Shown piece after piece: positions 52,434-60,425 of a DNA stretch of 64,000 nucleotides (its first letter is position 1; every line of letters begins with the position of its first letter). The stretch is from Novosphingobium olei. Its GTDB lineage: Bacteria > Pseudomonadota > Alphaproteobacteria > Sphingomonadales > Sphingomonadaceae. Under the pieces are notes generated by a model. It saw only the letters and a program-made list of their open reading frames with translations, had not been told where the DNA came from and made no database searches. The position numbers were made by a program, and so were the translations under genes. Where the stretch lies: the NCBI RefSeq assembly GCF_012927405.1, contig NZ_JABBGM010000004.1:341876-405875 (forward strand), read 5' to 3'.

Positions 52434-54803
52434 TCACAGTTCCAGATCGCCGAGATCGGGACCTTCGCGTGACGGGGTATCGCGCTCAGGCAATCCGTCC
52501 TCGACCATCAGCCGACGGGCCTCGGGCTCACCGGTTCGACCTGCCGCCTTGTCGGAATCGGATGGCCGGCTTGCCGGTGCCTTTGCCGGTGGAGCATCCG
52601 GCCGGCCGGCTTCTCTCGCGTCCCTTTCAGGATCGCTCTCGGCGGTGGTCCGATCGCTGCGAGATCCTAGTCCCGTGGGAGACGCAATCGGGATTGGCGC
52701 GGCATCCGATGACGCCTTCGCACCCCTCGTCTTCTCGCCCGGTTGGGCGGCGCGGGAAGGCTTGTCTGTAGGATCATTCGCTCGCGCACGATCGGCTTTC
52801 TTCAAGCCTTCCTGTGTCGTCGGCGTCAGGTCGCTGGCGCCCGGCTCGAGCGCGAGAACACCCTGTTTGGGCACCACCGGCTTGCCCGCCCCATCGTCGT
52901 TGGAAGACGGATGCTCGGCAGCGGTAGAGGTCGACGGATTGGGCGAAAAGCTGGGGGGCTTCTGCCGGTGAGACGAGGCGGCAACAGGACGCTCCTCGGC
53001 CCGCCCGATGAAGGTCTCCGCCAACCTCGGCCGACTTATCGGCTTCAACCTGATGGGAGCCGCCGGGAAGCCGTCGGGGAACTTGATGTACCCCGAAAGC
53101 CGGGACAGGTTCATCAGCTGATCGGGCAGGAGCAGCGGCTCGATATGTTTGCGCGGCGTCAGGCTGACCGCATCTCGGGCGTTGTTGTAGCCGTAGGTGT
53201 AGCCCTCCTCCATGTCCCGGACCTGACGGTGGCCGATAAAATCCGAGCACCAGGTCGCCGTCTCGCGGTCGGCCGTGCCGAGGATCAGTTTGGTGCGGGC
53301 CAGCGACGACAAGGTCATCGCCATGTTCTCGCCGTAGACCTCCTTGAGCTTGGCATAGGCGTGCAGGCCCAGGACGATCGCGCCGCCGAAATTGCGCACG
53401 GTCTGGAGCCCTTTCTCAAGCGCCGGAAGCCTGTGCAGCGCTCCCAGCTCGTCGACGAAAAACCAGCACTTGAGGTCCCGGGTTCGTGGGCCAGTCATCA
53501 ACGTGTTCATCGCCATGTCGAGCCAGAGCGTGAGCAACTGCGCGCAAACACTCATGTCGACATAGCGCGCCGAGATGAACACGACCGAGCCCTTGCCCTC
53601 GGCGTCGTGACCGTCGTTCTCGATCCACTGGCGAACCGAGAAGCGCCTCCCCGAAGTCGGGAGGAGCTTCAGCGCCTTGGCGTTCACGTTGAACACGGCA
53701 CGGATCGATTCCGCCATGCGGGCCGCTTCCGGCGCGGTTAGCGGATCGGCGATCGTGCCGCGCATCATGGCATGGACGCGCGACAGATCGGCAGTCATCA
53801 ATTCGCGCGCGAGCGCCTCGTTCGTACCCCTGCCCTCGGCGACCAGCTTCAGGCAGAACTCGACGAACAGCGCACGGGCAGCGATCACCCAGAACTGTGC
53901 TTCCCCGCCGCCATCATGCGGGACAAGTGCTTCGGCAGCCGCCCAGAACTCACCCTCTGTGCGGCATTCGTCGAACAGGCTCCACTGCGGGCAGCGGGCG
54001 TCGAGGGGATTGAGGATGGTGTCCCGATGGCCCTCGTGAAAATGCTCGATGTACGCGCCGGTGAGATCGAAGACGACGCAGCGTTGCCATTTCGCCCGGG
54101 CCTCCGCCAGCATGTCCGACATGGCGACGGTCTTGCCCATTCCGGTCGTGCCGATGAGCATCGCGTGGCTCTGTTCGAGACGCCAGGGATAGATGACCGT
54201 GGCGAGGTGCGATGGCTGGTAGGGAAACGCCCGGGCCAGTTCGCGCGGGGTACACAGGCGCCATTTCCACCCGAGCGTTTCCGACAATTCACGGGCACGC
54301 TCGCGCCGGTTGTGATCACGCAATTCGTCAACGAGTTCGGGAAGCGTGACAAGCATTGCGCCGCGCTCGTGCTTGCGCTCCTTGGAGCGGCTGCCGAACC
54401 GCGCGGCAAACCAGTAAAACAACGCGAAACTGGGCACGAGAAACAGCGCCGATCGCACAAGCGCGGCGCTAAGCAAATCGAGCATATGCTCCCAGGCGCG
54501 AACCACAGGCGGGAAGGTGTCGAGCATCGCGATGGGGAATTGAATGGATCCGCCAAACGCCGTTTCGAGTGCGATCCTCTTGGTCGGATCGAACTCCATA
54601 AAGCCGTAAAATGCGGCATAGGCCCGCATCCAGACGAGATAGACTTCCTGGTCGGTCAGACCCGTCGAAAGGGTCCACCACGAGGTCCATGCGATAACGA
54701 TGGCAGCGATGATCAACGGCCCCTTGAGGCCGGCTGCGAACATGAAGCTGAAGTGTCCTAGGAGCTGACTGCCGCGGGTGAAATTGACGAGGTTGCGTTT
54801 CAT
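52434..54803 (-). CDS. traD: Type IV coupling protein TraD
   Basis: A 789-residue coupling ATPase that brings the relaxosome to the channel. Two N-terminal membrane segments (about residues 25-45 and 110-130), Walker A GTTGMGKT (about 216), Walker B FFVDELGAL (about 447), and a long, low-complexity C-terminal tail (from about 590) rich in Pro, Ala and charge, as in TraD proteins that bind relaxosome partners. Its start overlaps the upstream RHH gene by 4 bases. It is required for DNA transfer, not for pilus assembly. Confidence 0.93.
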   Translation of the reverse strand: MKRNLVNFTRGSQLLGHFSFMFAAGLKGPLIIAAIVIAWTSWWTLSTGLTDQEVYLVWMRAYAAFYGFMEFDPTKRIALETAFGGSIQFPIAMLDTFPPVVRAWEHMLDLLSAALVRSALFLVPSFALFYWFAARFGSRSKERKHERGAMLVTLPELVDELRDHNRRERARELSETLGWKWRLCTPRELARAFPYQPSHLATVIYPWRLEQSHAMLIGTTGMGKTVAMSDMLAEARAKWQRCVVFDLTGAYIEHFHEGHRDTILNPLDARCPQWSLFDECRTEGEFWAAAEALVPHDGGGEAQFWVIAARALFVEFCLKLVAEGRGTNEALARELMTADLSRVHAMMRGTIADPLTAPEAARMAESIRAVFNVNAKALKLLPTSGRRFSVRQWIENDGHDAEGKGSVVFISARYVDMSVCAQLLTLWLDMAMNTLMTGPRTRDLKCWFFVDELGALHRLPALEKGLQTVRNFGGAIVLGLHAYAKLKEVYGENMAMTLSSLARTKLILGTADRETATWCSDFIGHRQVRDMEEGYTYGYNNARDAVSLTPRKHIEPLLLPDQLMNLSRLSGYIKFPDGFPAAPIRLKPISRPRLAETFIGRAEERPVAASSHRQKPPSFSPNPSTSTAAEHPSSNDDGAGKPVVPKQGVLALEPGASDLTPTTQEGLKKADRARANDPTDKPSRAAQPGEKTRGAKASSDAAPIPIASPTGLGSRSDRTTAESDPERDAREAGRPDAPPAKAPASRPSDSDKAAGRTGEPEARRLMVEDGLPERDTPSREGPDLGDLEL

Positions 54804-55126
54804 GAGACGCCTCCCTCACCGGTGGCCCCGGCCACACCGATCTCCTTGCACTTGCGGGCGTAGGCCTGGTGCGCCCGTTCGCGCAAACCATGGTCGGCAT
54901 GTCCCGCGAGGAGCGCATCCACACCGACCATCAGGAAGACAGACTGACGCGAAATGCGCTCGACGGTGGCGCTGAAACGGGAGGTGAGTTCTTCCTCCGC
55001 GCAGGCATTGGCGAGCAGCGAGCGAACCCATTCGCTCATGCTGATCCCCTTGGCTTTGGCGGCTTTGCGGATCAGCGAACTGAGCTCGCTGGAGATGTAA
55101 ACCTGGAGACAGATTGGCCGTGTCAT
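54800..55126 (-). CDS. Ribbon-helix-helix accessory protein beside oriT
   Basis: A 108-residue protein. N-terminal CLQVYISSELSSLIRKAAKA ... ISMSEWVRSLL fits a ribbon-helix-helix DNA-binding domain, followed by a helical C-terminal domain with cysteines. The ATG at 55126 has a good AAGGAGT site; the earlier in-frame start at 55195 was not used. As the first gene of the traD-traI operon and next to the putative oriT, it is probably a relaxosome accessory factor like TraM or TrwA. The identity is inferred. Confidence 0.7.
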   Translation of the reverse strand: MTRPICLQVYISSELSSLIRKAAKAKGISMSEWVRSLLANACAEEELTSRFSATVERISRQSVFLMVGVDALLAGHADHGLRERAHQAYARKCKEIGVAGATGEGGVS

Positions 55127-55195
55127 GCACGGACTCCTTGTGGTCAGGAGCCCGGTGCGCACTGCGAAAGGCAATGCACGGTCTAAGTCATTCAT

Positions 55196-55560
55196 AAGAA
55201 CATGTCAAGAACGTAGAGAGGCGCGCGTTTCCGTGGGTTGCGCCGGGAGATGCGGTCACTTCCACGTAAGGCGCAGGGGCCAAGTCATATCTGACTGAGA
55301 AGCTGCCCGTTTCAATTTTGAGCAAAAATAACCGTAGTTTCAGTGATATGCCTGCAAAATCCACGGCGACCTGTCGCGTACGGTGTGCCCCCTGTTCCCC
55401 GCTTTTGGAGTAGGACCAGCAAGCTGATCCGACCTATCCCGCATCCCCAAGGAACGATCTTCCGGCGGAATGGAAGCGCCATCCTGCACGTGAAGGATTG
55501 GCCTGATCGACACTGGGCGAGATGCGGAATCCGGGGTATGATCGCGGACAACTTCCAACG
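55196..55560. other. Candidate oriT region
   Basis: About 365 bases with no convincing gene between the mobilisation operon (minus) and plus-strand genes, the expected site of a MobF oriT. It contains AGTCA/TGACT (5-4-5) at 55283-55296, CGTGG/CCACG at 55232-55236 and 55262-55266, TGCGCC/GGCGCA at 55239-55244 and 55270-55275, and an AT-rich segment near 55310-55345. GGGTTGCGC at 55235-55243 also occurs in the two leader elements at 57.2 and 59.5 kb. No nic site can be assigned. Confidence 0.5.
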
Positions 55561-55575
55561 TCATGGAGAGCGACA

Positions 55576-55770
55576 ATGGCCAGCGTGACCTTGTCCGCGA
55601 CACCAAAGGGCAACGGGTTCCAGGCGACCGTCAGCTATGATGGCTGGGTCTCGATCAGCTCGGCCGAGACCTACCCGACGATGGCCGAGGCGATCTCGGC
55701 GGCGGCGATCAAGATGCTCGACATGCCCGAAAGACTCGAGGCAATGGACCGCGAGGACCAGACGGTCTGA
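55576..55770 (+). CDS. Hypothetical small protein
   Basis: A 64-residue protein from the ATG at 55576 (GGAGAGCGACA leader). SATPKGNGFQATVSYDGWVS followed by a helix of small residues. Soluble and unrecognised. It is next to the oriT region and reads away from it, so it would not be on the ssDNA template if the T-strand is the plus strand. Confidence 0.55.
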   Translation: MASVTLSATPKGNGFQATVSYDGWVSISSAETYPTMAEAISAAAIKMLDMPERLEAMDREDQTV

Positions 55771-55795
55771 TCATCGCCGGGCGCCGAGCATAAGA

Positions 55796-55828
55796 AAAGG
55801 AGGAAGCCCGGTGCGGACTTCCTCCTTT
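55796..55828. terminator. Bidirectional terminator
   Basis: Perfect 11-bp inverted repeat AAAGGAGGAAG / CTTCCTCCTTT with an 11-base loop, between convergent genes ending at 55770 and 55838. Each arm ends in a short A/T tract, so it can work in both directions. Confidence 0.75.
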
Positions 55829-55837
55829 CGAAGGTGC

Positions 55838-56074
55838 TCAAGCTTCGTCGCTCAGCTTGCTCGGTATGGTATCGATAACCCGGTCCAGCATCCCGGCCGG
55901 AAGTGCGCCGTAATCGCCCTCGTCGACCGCGATGTAGCCTGCCTCGTCATCGGTCAGGACGTACTGCGTGAAGTAGCTGTGAAAGGACCGGGCATGGGCC
56001 TGATCAAGCGCGGCAACGAAGGCCACCTGGTCGGCCTGGAAACCACCGTGGGCAATGTTCATCGAAACGTACAT
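55838..56074 (-). CDS. Hypothetical protein
   Basis: A 78-residue soluble acidic protein (NIAHGGFQADQVAFVAALDQ ... GYIAVDEGDYGALPAG). Not recognised. The pattern resembles small plasmid-borne proteins of unknown function. First gene of the minus-strand leading region to meet the T-strand if oriT lies at 55.2-55.5 kb. Confidence 0.55.
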   Translation of the reverse strand: MYVSMNIAHGGFQADQVAFVAALDQAHARSFHSYFTQYVLTDDEAGYIAVDEGDYGALPAGMLDRVIDTIPSKLSDEA

Positions 56075-56395
56075 GTCTTACCTCCTGATGTTTGATGCGT
56101 CGCATCAGGAGCTGCGAGGATGTGGGCGACGGGCCGGGTCAGGGACCGCGCGGAATGCGCGGCCGCGAAGCGGCGATGGGGGTCACGATTTTTTCGGGCC
56201 TGCCCGGAAAAATGGTGGGGCCCCGTCGTCCTTGACGCGGCCCCAAAGCCTACATCACCATCGGACTTCTGCGAGAGAGACCCCTCCAACCTCTGCAGGG
56301 ACGAACAAGGTCAGCGGAAAAACCAATTTCCTACACTCTGGCCGCCTGACATTATCGGCTGCGGAGGGGACCCACGGCCACCGAAAGGAACACTG
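56075..56395. promoter_or_regulatory. Hairpin-rich region between divergent small genes
   Basis: No gene in about 320 bases. It holds at least three hairpins: CCGCGC/GCGCGG at 56146-56162 (5-base loop); TTTTTCGGGC / GCCCGGAAAAA at 56190-56212 (2-base loop); and TGGGGCC / GGCCCCA at 56216-56245. It separates the minus-strand gene at 55838 and the plus-strand gene at 56396, so it must contain divergent promoters. Structure density is unusual for a plain promoter region. Confidence 0.5.
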
Positions 56396-56626
56396 ATGGC
56401 CAGGTCCAAACCGAGTGCTCGGGATGCACTCAAGAAGCTGCGCGAACAGCGTCTCGAACTCGACGCGCAGGAGGTCCGGCTTCGCGATGAAGCCGCAACC
56501 GAACTCGGCAAGTTGCTCGTTGAATGCGGCGCCGAGACGATCGAACCGGCGCAACTCAAGCGGGTCGTTCAGGCGTCGATGGCGCTCGGCATCGATGAAA
56601 CCCTGAAGCGTCTGGCGGCGAAGTAG
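56396..56626 (+). CDS. DUF6437-like small protein
   Basis: A 76-residue, strongly helical protein (PSARDALKKLREQRLELDAQ ... LGIDETLKRLAAK). ATG at 56396 with AAAGGAACACTG upstream. It resembles DUF6437 proteins of sphingomonad plasmids. Function unknown; composition suggests a coiled coil. Confidence 0.6.
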   Translation: MARSKPSARDALKKLREQRLELDAQEVRLRDEAATELGKLLVECGAETIEPAQLKRVVQASMALGIDETLKRLAAK

Positions 56627-56637
56627 GCGGTCACCCG

Positions 56638-56671
56638 CGGCGGCGCGCGGGCTCGATGCCCCGCGCCGCCG
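56638..56671. terminator. GC-rich hairpin after the DUF6437-like gene
   Basis: Inverted repeat CGGCGGCGCG / CGCGCCGCCG (10 bp) just after the stop codon at 56626. No T tract follows, so it is a strong structure of uncertain termination efficiency. Confidence 0.5.
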
Positions 56672-56687
56672 CCAACGCCGGCGAGCA

Positions 56688-56724
56688 CAAAAAAAGGCCC
56701 CGATGGCTTGTGCCACCGGAGCCT
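56688..56724 (-). terminator. Intrinsic terminator of ssb
   Basis: On the minus strand a GC-rich stem (AGGC ... GCCT with an inner TGGC/GCCA) with a 4-base loop is followed by TTTTTTT, the classical intrinsic terminator form. It lies 19 bases beyond the ssb stop codon. Confidence 0.8.
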
Positions 56725-56742
56725 TATCGTGGGGCATGACGA

Positions 56743-57135
56743 TCAGTCCTCGTCGATCTCGGGCGCACCTTCGTTGCTGCCCGAGCGGCCGCCCTTGGTG
56801 AGGAAGTCGACCTTGTCGGCGATGATCTCGCAGCCGTAGCGCTTGTTGCCGCTCTGGTCCTCCCACTGCGTGTAGTGGATGCGGCCCTCGATCGTCACCA
56901 GCTGGCCCTTGGTGCAGTATTTGGCGACGTTCTGGCCGAGCCCATTGAAGCAGGTGACCCGATGGAACTCGCTGTCCTTGACGGTATAGCCGTTCTCGTC
57001 CTTGTAGGTCTTGCCGTCCTTGCGGGCTGGCCGATCGGTCACCACCGAGATCGACGTGATGCTGGTTCCGCCCTGGGTGGTGCGGGTTTCGGGGTCGCGA
57101 GCGATGCGGCCAACGAGGATAGCGAGATTGGTCAT
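56743..57135 (-). CDS. ssb: Single-stranded DNA-binding protein
   Basis: A 130-residue OB-fold SSB (TNLAILVGRIARDPETRTTQ ... FHRVTCFNGLGQNVAKYCTK ... VTIEGRIHYTQWED) with an acidic tail ending EGAPEIDED; the canonical DIPF end is replaced by a short acidic one. The ATG at 57135 has CAGGAGAAGACC upstream; the longer frame to 57270 is not used. Plasmid SSBs in the leading region protect incoming ssDNA and dampen SOS. The structured element at 57208-57298 lies directly upstream. Confidence 0.93.
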   Translation of the reverse strand: MTNLAILVGRIARDPETRTTQGGTSITSISVVTDRPARKDGKTYKDENGYTVKDSEFHRVTCFNGLGQNVAKYCTKGQLVTIEGRIHYTQWEDQSGNKRYGCEIIADKVDFLTKGGRSGSNEGAPEIDED

Positions 57136-57207
57136 GGGTCTTCTCCTGGTCGAGCATTCCGGGTCCATCCCGGCTGCAAACCCGACGAAGAAGCGGCCCA
57201 CGGCGAA

Positions 57208-57298
57208 GCGCACCGAAGGGAAACCCGGATCTGGTTCGGGTGGTGCGGGCAGCCGGGCGCAGCCCGGCAACTCGGCCGGACCTGATCAGGGTTGCGCG
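57208..57298. repeat. Leader element copy A (upstream of ssb)
   Basis: Shares three blocks, in order, with 59492-59587: GCGCACCGAAGGGAAACCCG (20 of 20), GCGGGCAG (57245-57252), and GGGTTGCGCG (57289-57298). Between the second and third lies the perfect hairpin GCCGGGC-GCA-GCCCGGC (57252-57268). The other copy has a different hairpin, GTCCC-GCA-GGGAC, with the same loop. Such conservation of structure over sequence suggests function in single-stranded or RNA form, possibly an Frpo/ssi-like ssDNA promoter. Confidence 0.6.
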
Positions 57299-57433
57299 TC
57301 TCGACGGGGGTGCTTCAGGACAGGTTTGCCCCAGAGCCGGATTGGTCCCGGACACCTTGATGGGACTGACCCAGCCCTTGTTTAATCCCGCGTGGTCAAA
57401 GCCGAAGCGGCCCGTTCCACCCCTAGCGGGAGC

Positions 57434-57862
57434 TCATATTTCGACGCGGACCGATCGCCCCGTCTTGGTCGGACTGCCTGACGGGACCGCGCCGTCATCG
57501 GCAAGATCTTCGCCGATCACCGGATCCGGTTCGTCCAGTCGATGCCCGCGCAGCATCCAGCCCTGCGGGGTGATGAGCCGAGCCCAGTCGGCAAAGGAGG
57601 GGATCGAGCCCAGATCCTCGCGCACGTGCTGTTCACCGATAAGACGCACCGGAACGACCCGGCCGTCGGTATTGACGATCGTTGCCCCGAAGAGGGCTTC
57701 GAGCATGAAAATGCCCTCGGCGTGGTGTCGCAGCGCACGGTGCCGGGGATCGGCGAAGATGGCCTTGGACTGATCGAACCACTGATGAAGCGCGAGGTAG
57801 TCTTCAACTGCGCCGCCCCATTTCCGGACCGAGGACAGAGCATGGTAATAGCAATGCGCCAT
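57434..57862 (-). CDS. DUF6915-like protein of the leading region
   Basis: A 142-residue soluble protein (HCYYHALSSVRKWGGAVEDY ... DRKFAD-like HHAEGIFMLEALFG) resembling DUF6915, small plasmid proteins that often occur near ArdC and SSB. The ATG at 57862 has a GTGAAGGAGG site. Stop precedes the ssb leader. Candidate anti-defence or establishment protein by position only. Confidence 0.6.
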   Translation of the reverse strand: MAHCYYHALSSVRKWGGAVEDYLALHQWFDQSKAIFADPRHRALRHHAEGIFMLEALFGATIVNTDGRVVPVRLIGEQHVREDLGSIPSFADWARLITPQGWMLRGHRLDEPDPVIGEDLADDGAVPSGSPTKTGRSVRVEI

Positions 57863-57873
57863 GACGGCCTCCT

Positions 57874-58323
57874 TCACAGTTCGGTGTAGTGGTCGTCGTA
57901 CGCCGTGTAGCGCAGCTTGCAGTCGAGCATGAACGTCTCGGCCGTCACATCGATCTCGAGCGTGCCCCCCGCGCCGTCGTTGATTTCCCAGCCCGGATGA
58001 TGGAGTTCAAGCGCGGCGTAGGCGAGGTCCTCGAGCGCTTGCTTGAGGGTCGTCTGAACCGGCTCGGCCCCGTCTTCCTCGACGCAAACCGAGAACTCTT
58101 CGGGTAGGTCGACGGCGGTGTCGCTGGCGTCCCGACAAGCGATGTCCTCGATAGCGCCGCTGTCACCGCATCCGTCGAAGGCGACTTCCACCGAGGCAAT
58201 GCCATGGTGACGCAGCGGTGCGATCGCCGCGCGCTTGAGGCGGTTGATTTCGCTGGTGACGCGGGCGCGATTGGCGGCCTGCTGCTCGGTAAATTCGGCA
58301 AGCACCATGCTTGGGCTGATCAT
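57874..58323 (-). CDS. DUF6878-like protein of the leading region
   Basis: A 149-residue protein (SMVLAEFTEQQAANRARVTS ... EVAFDGCGDSGAIEDI ... YAALELHHPGWEINDGAGGT) resembling DUF6878. ATG at 58323 with AGGAGGATT upstream. Ends 11 bases before the DUF6915-like gene and is probably co-transcribed with it. Function unknown. Confidence 0.6.
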   Translation of the reverse strand: MISPSMVLAEFTEQQAANRARVTSEINRLKRAAIAPLRHHGIASVEVAFDGCGDSGAIEDIACRDASDTAVDLPEEFSVCVEEDGAEPVQTTLKQALEDLAYAALELHHPGWEINDGAGGTLEIDVTAETFMLDCKLRYTAYDDHYTEL

Positions 58324-58405
58324 GAAATCCTCCTGTGCTGTACGGTCGTGCGGCCGTCCGCATGATCCACCAGCACAAGGGCTCACCTCCCCTCTTCAAC
58401 ATCTA

Positions 58406-58430
58406 CGCCAGCGCCGCAGGGGCGCTGGCG
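58406..58430. terminator. Strong hairpin after the DUF2493 gene
   Basis: Perfect 10-bp inverted repeat CGCCAGCGCC / GGCGCTGGCG with a 5-base loop, 17 bases beyond the end of the DUF2493 gene on the minus strand. No T tract. It may end the upstream transcript or be a structured spacer in the leading region. Confidence 0.5.
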
Positions 58431-58447
58431 CAAAGGCCAATCGGCCT

Positions 58448-59401
58448 TCAATTGGGCGAATGGGCTCCTGACTTGGGGCTGGTGCCGAGCGGACCGCGGC
58501 GATCAACGACGGTGACGCGGCGCGTCTTGGCTTCGATGACCAGGCGTTCGAGGACGCCATTGCCCGGAAAGGCGACGACGTACCTCGGATCGAGCGAAAG
58601 CATGCGCTCATTGCGCTTGAAGCCCGCGCGGGCGCCAAGCCGCATGTCGAGTGAGAAGGTCACCTGAGGGATGTTGCGCCGCTCGGCCCAGCTCGACGCC
58701 AGGCGATCGACGCCCTTGGTGTCGCCGCCATGGATCAGCACCATGTCGGGAACGCGGTCGCGAACCTTATCGAGGGTCGCCCAGACATTGTTGGCGAAGG
58801 TGAGTGCGTCGGCTTCGCTGGGATGACGGGTGCGTCCGCCGGCAAACACGACCGGCGTGCCCTCGGGCATCGCCGCGCGGCGCTTGGCCTCAGCCCGGGC
58901 GCGCAGGAAATCACGCCCCTCGACCAGCGCCGAGGTCAGCATCGCGCCGTGGTTGAAGCGCGAACTCGACACCGGCTTCCAGGACGAGCCGAATTCGTTG
59001 AGATAAAGGCTTGCCGCGATCTCTCGCATCTCTTCGAGCGTCAGCATGGCGGCTTCGGCGCATTGTGCACGCTCGACCTGGGTTTCGAGTTCGTGGGTGT
59101 GGATTTCGGAGCCATCGGCGGTTGCGACAAGCGCCCGAACTTCGTCGGTGGCGCGGTCGAGCGCGGTCGATTTGCGCTCGGCGGAGCGGTGGAACAAGTT
59201 GACGAAGGCCCAGCCAAGATCCTCGGCGTCGGCCTCGAGCGCGGTCCCGGTAACGAGCGCGAAGAGATCGGACCAGACCGCTTCGAGCGTCTGAACGACG
59301 GCTTCGCGAACCGGAAAATCACTGCTCGAAACCGGGGCGGGACCGATCGAAAATCCGGCGAGATCGAGACCGGCGAGCTGGTCGGCAAAACTGGCATGCA
59401 T
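58448..59401 (-). CDS. DUF2493/SLOG-domain protein
   Basis: A 317-residue protein. The C-terminal ~120 residues contain the SLOG/DUF2493 (YspA-like) nucleotide-binding pattern: VVFAGGRTRHPSEADAL ... VLIHGGDTKGVDRLASSWAE. SLOG proteins bind nucleotide ligands, some of them in defence signalling. The N-terminal part is helical. It is preceded by leader element B (59492-59587). It could act against host nucleotide-signal immunity or in plasmid establishment; this is inference. Confidence 0.78.
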   Translation of the reverse strand: MHASFADQLAGLDLAGFSIGPAPVSSSDFPVREAVVQTLEAVWSDLFALVTGTALEADAEDLGWAFVNLFHRSAERKSTALDRATDEVRALVATADGSEIHTHELETQVERAQCAEAAMLTLEEMREIAASLYLNEFGSSWKPVSSSRFNHGAMLTSALVEGRDFLRARAEAKRRAAMPEGTPVVFAGGRTRHPSEADALTFANNVWATLDKVRDRVPDMVLIHGGDTKGVDRLASSWAERRNIPQVTFSLDMRLGARAGFKRNERMLSLDPRYVVAFPGNGVLERLVIEAKTRRVTVVDRRGPLGTSPKSGAHSPN

Positions 59402-59491
59402 GGGCGTGTCCTCCTGACTGGCGTGAGGCTGACGCGGACCGCTCTTGGCTGCGCCAGCGAGAGCCCGTCAGGGCCAGCTTTGGGCGGACAC

Positions 59492-59587
59492 GCGCACCGA
59501 AGGGAAACCCGCTTGGACAGGCTGGCGCGGGCAGGCCGTGTCCCGCAGGGACCGGTCAACACGGGCCTGGCCAAGCCGGGTTGCGCG
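59492..59587. repeat. Leader element copy B (upstream of the DUF2493 gene)
   Basis: Same three blocks as 57208-57298 in the same order: 20-base GCGCACCGAAGGGAAACCCG, GCGGGCAG (59527-59534) and GGGTTGCGCG (59578-59587), with near-identical spacing (35 against 37 bases, then 43 against 36). It contains the hairpin GTCCC-GCA-GGGAC (59540-59552). The gap 59402-59697 otherwise shows no gene. Confidence 0.6.
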
Positions 59588-59697
59588 GGCGCCGCCGGCT
59601 GGCCCAGGGCCTCTCTCGCATGGTGCGAGCCATGAGCCACGCTGTCCCGCCAGGATCGGAAGGCGCTATGCAGACGAAGCCTCGACCCGGCCCGGTC

Positions 59698-60120
59698 TCA
59701 GGCGGCACGCTTGCGGTAAACGCCCTCGCCGTTCGACATATGTCCGAGGCAATCGTAGTCGCCGAACAGCGCGTCGAAGCGGGGCGCGATTTGGCGAATC
59801 CAATGCTGCGCCCGGGGGCTTCGGGCGCTACGCCAGTCAGCGTCCCAATAGGCCTCGTCATCGCGTTCAACGACCCATACGGCAACGAGACCGCCGTAGA
59901 CCGAGACCCCGAAGTCGGCGAACGCATTGCGCCGGAGGGTCCGGTCCTCACGGCTACGCCAGCCATCGTAGGCTTCAAGCGACGGAAAGGCTTTAGCAGC
60001 GCGCTCGCTGAGGTCCGCGCGCAGCCACTCATATTCGAAGTCCCAGTCCCCTTCGTCATCGACCTCAAGCAGGGTGAACGCGACGATGGCGCCGCTGGGA
60101 TAGCTGACCGATCGGCCCAT
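59698..60120 (-). CDS. Hypothetical protein of the leading region
   Basis: A 140-residue soluble, acidic/aromatic protein (EVDDEGDWDFEYEWLRADLS ... VYGGLVAVWVVERDDEAYW). Unrecognised. It lies downstream of the ArdC genes and upstream of leader element B, in the block of minus-strand genes near the putative oriT. Anti-restriction or anti-defence role is only suggested by the neighbours. Confidence 0.6.
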   Translation of the reverse strand: MGRSVSYPSGAIVAFTLLEVDDEGDWDFEYEWLRADLSERAAKAFPSLEAYDGWRSREDRTLRRNAFADFGVSVYGGLVAVWVVERDDEAYWDADWRSARSPRAQHWIRQIAPRFDALFGDYDCLGHMSNGEGVYRKRAA

Positions 60121-60131
60121 GGTGTCCTCCG

Positions 60132-60425
60132 TCAGGCTGCGAGTGCGACGTCTTCGGGTTCATCGGCGACATCTGCGATCGTTCGCCCTCCGAGCTTCAG
60201 CAGCAGGCTGGAGGCTTCCTCGGCCTTGGCTGCAGCGGTGAGAATTGCGCGGTCGTCTTCGCGCAGGAGTTTCAGCCAATGCTCGATGTAACTCGCGTGA
60301 CTGTCGAGATGTGTCACCGGCAGACCGAGTTCGGCCCCGAGCATCGCACTTGAGAGTTCCGCGACATATCCTGACAGTCCAGCCCTAATCTGACTTCCAC
60401 CGCCAATTTTCCGGACGCACGTCAT
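60132..60425 (-). pseudogene. C-terminal fragment of a second ArdC-like gene
   Basis: A 97-residue frame whose core, VAELSSAMLGAELGLPVTHL and ASYIEHWLKLLREDDRAILT, aligns with the end of the neighbouring ArdC-like protein (ICAELTASFVLADLGIAHHP, AAYVASWLRVLKDDPRAIFT). The zinc site and ssDNA-binding domain are missing. The start overlaps the ardC stop as ATGA, so it may still be translated. It probably records a tandem duplication and loss, or a recombined second ardC. Confidence 0.6.

Noticed and set aside
50520..52771. Long plus-strand frames (422 and 664 codons)
   Set aside because: Antisense to traI, whose relaxase and helicase motifs are clear.
55312..55606. Short frames on both strands in the candidate oriT
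   Set aside because: No ribosome sites or protein patterns, and they overlap each other.
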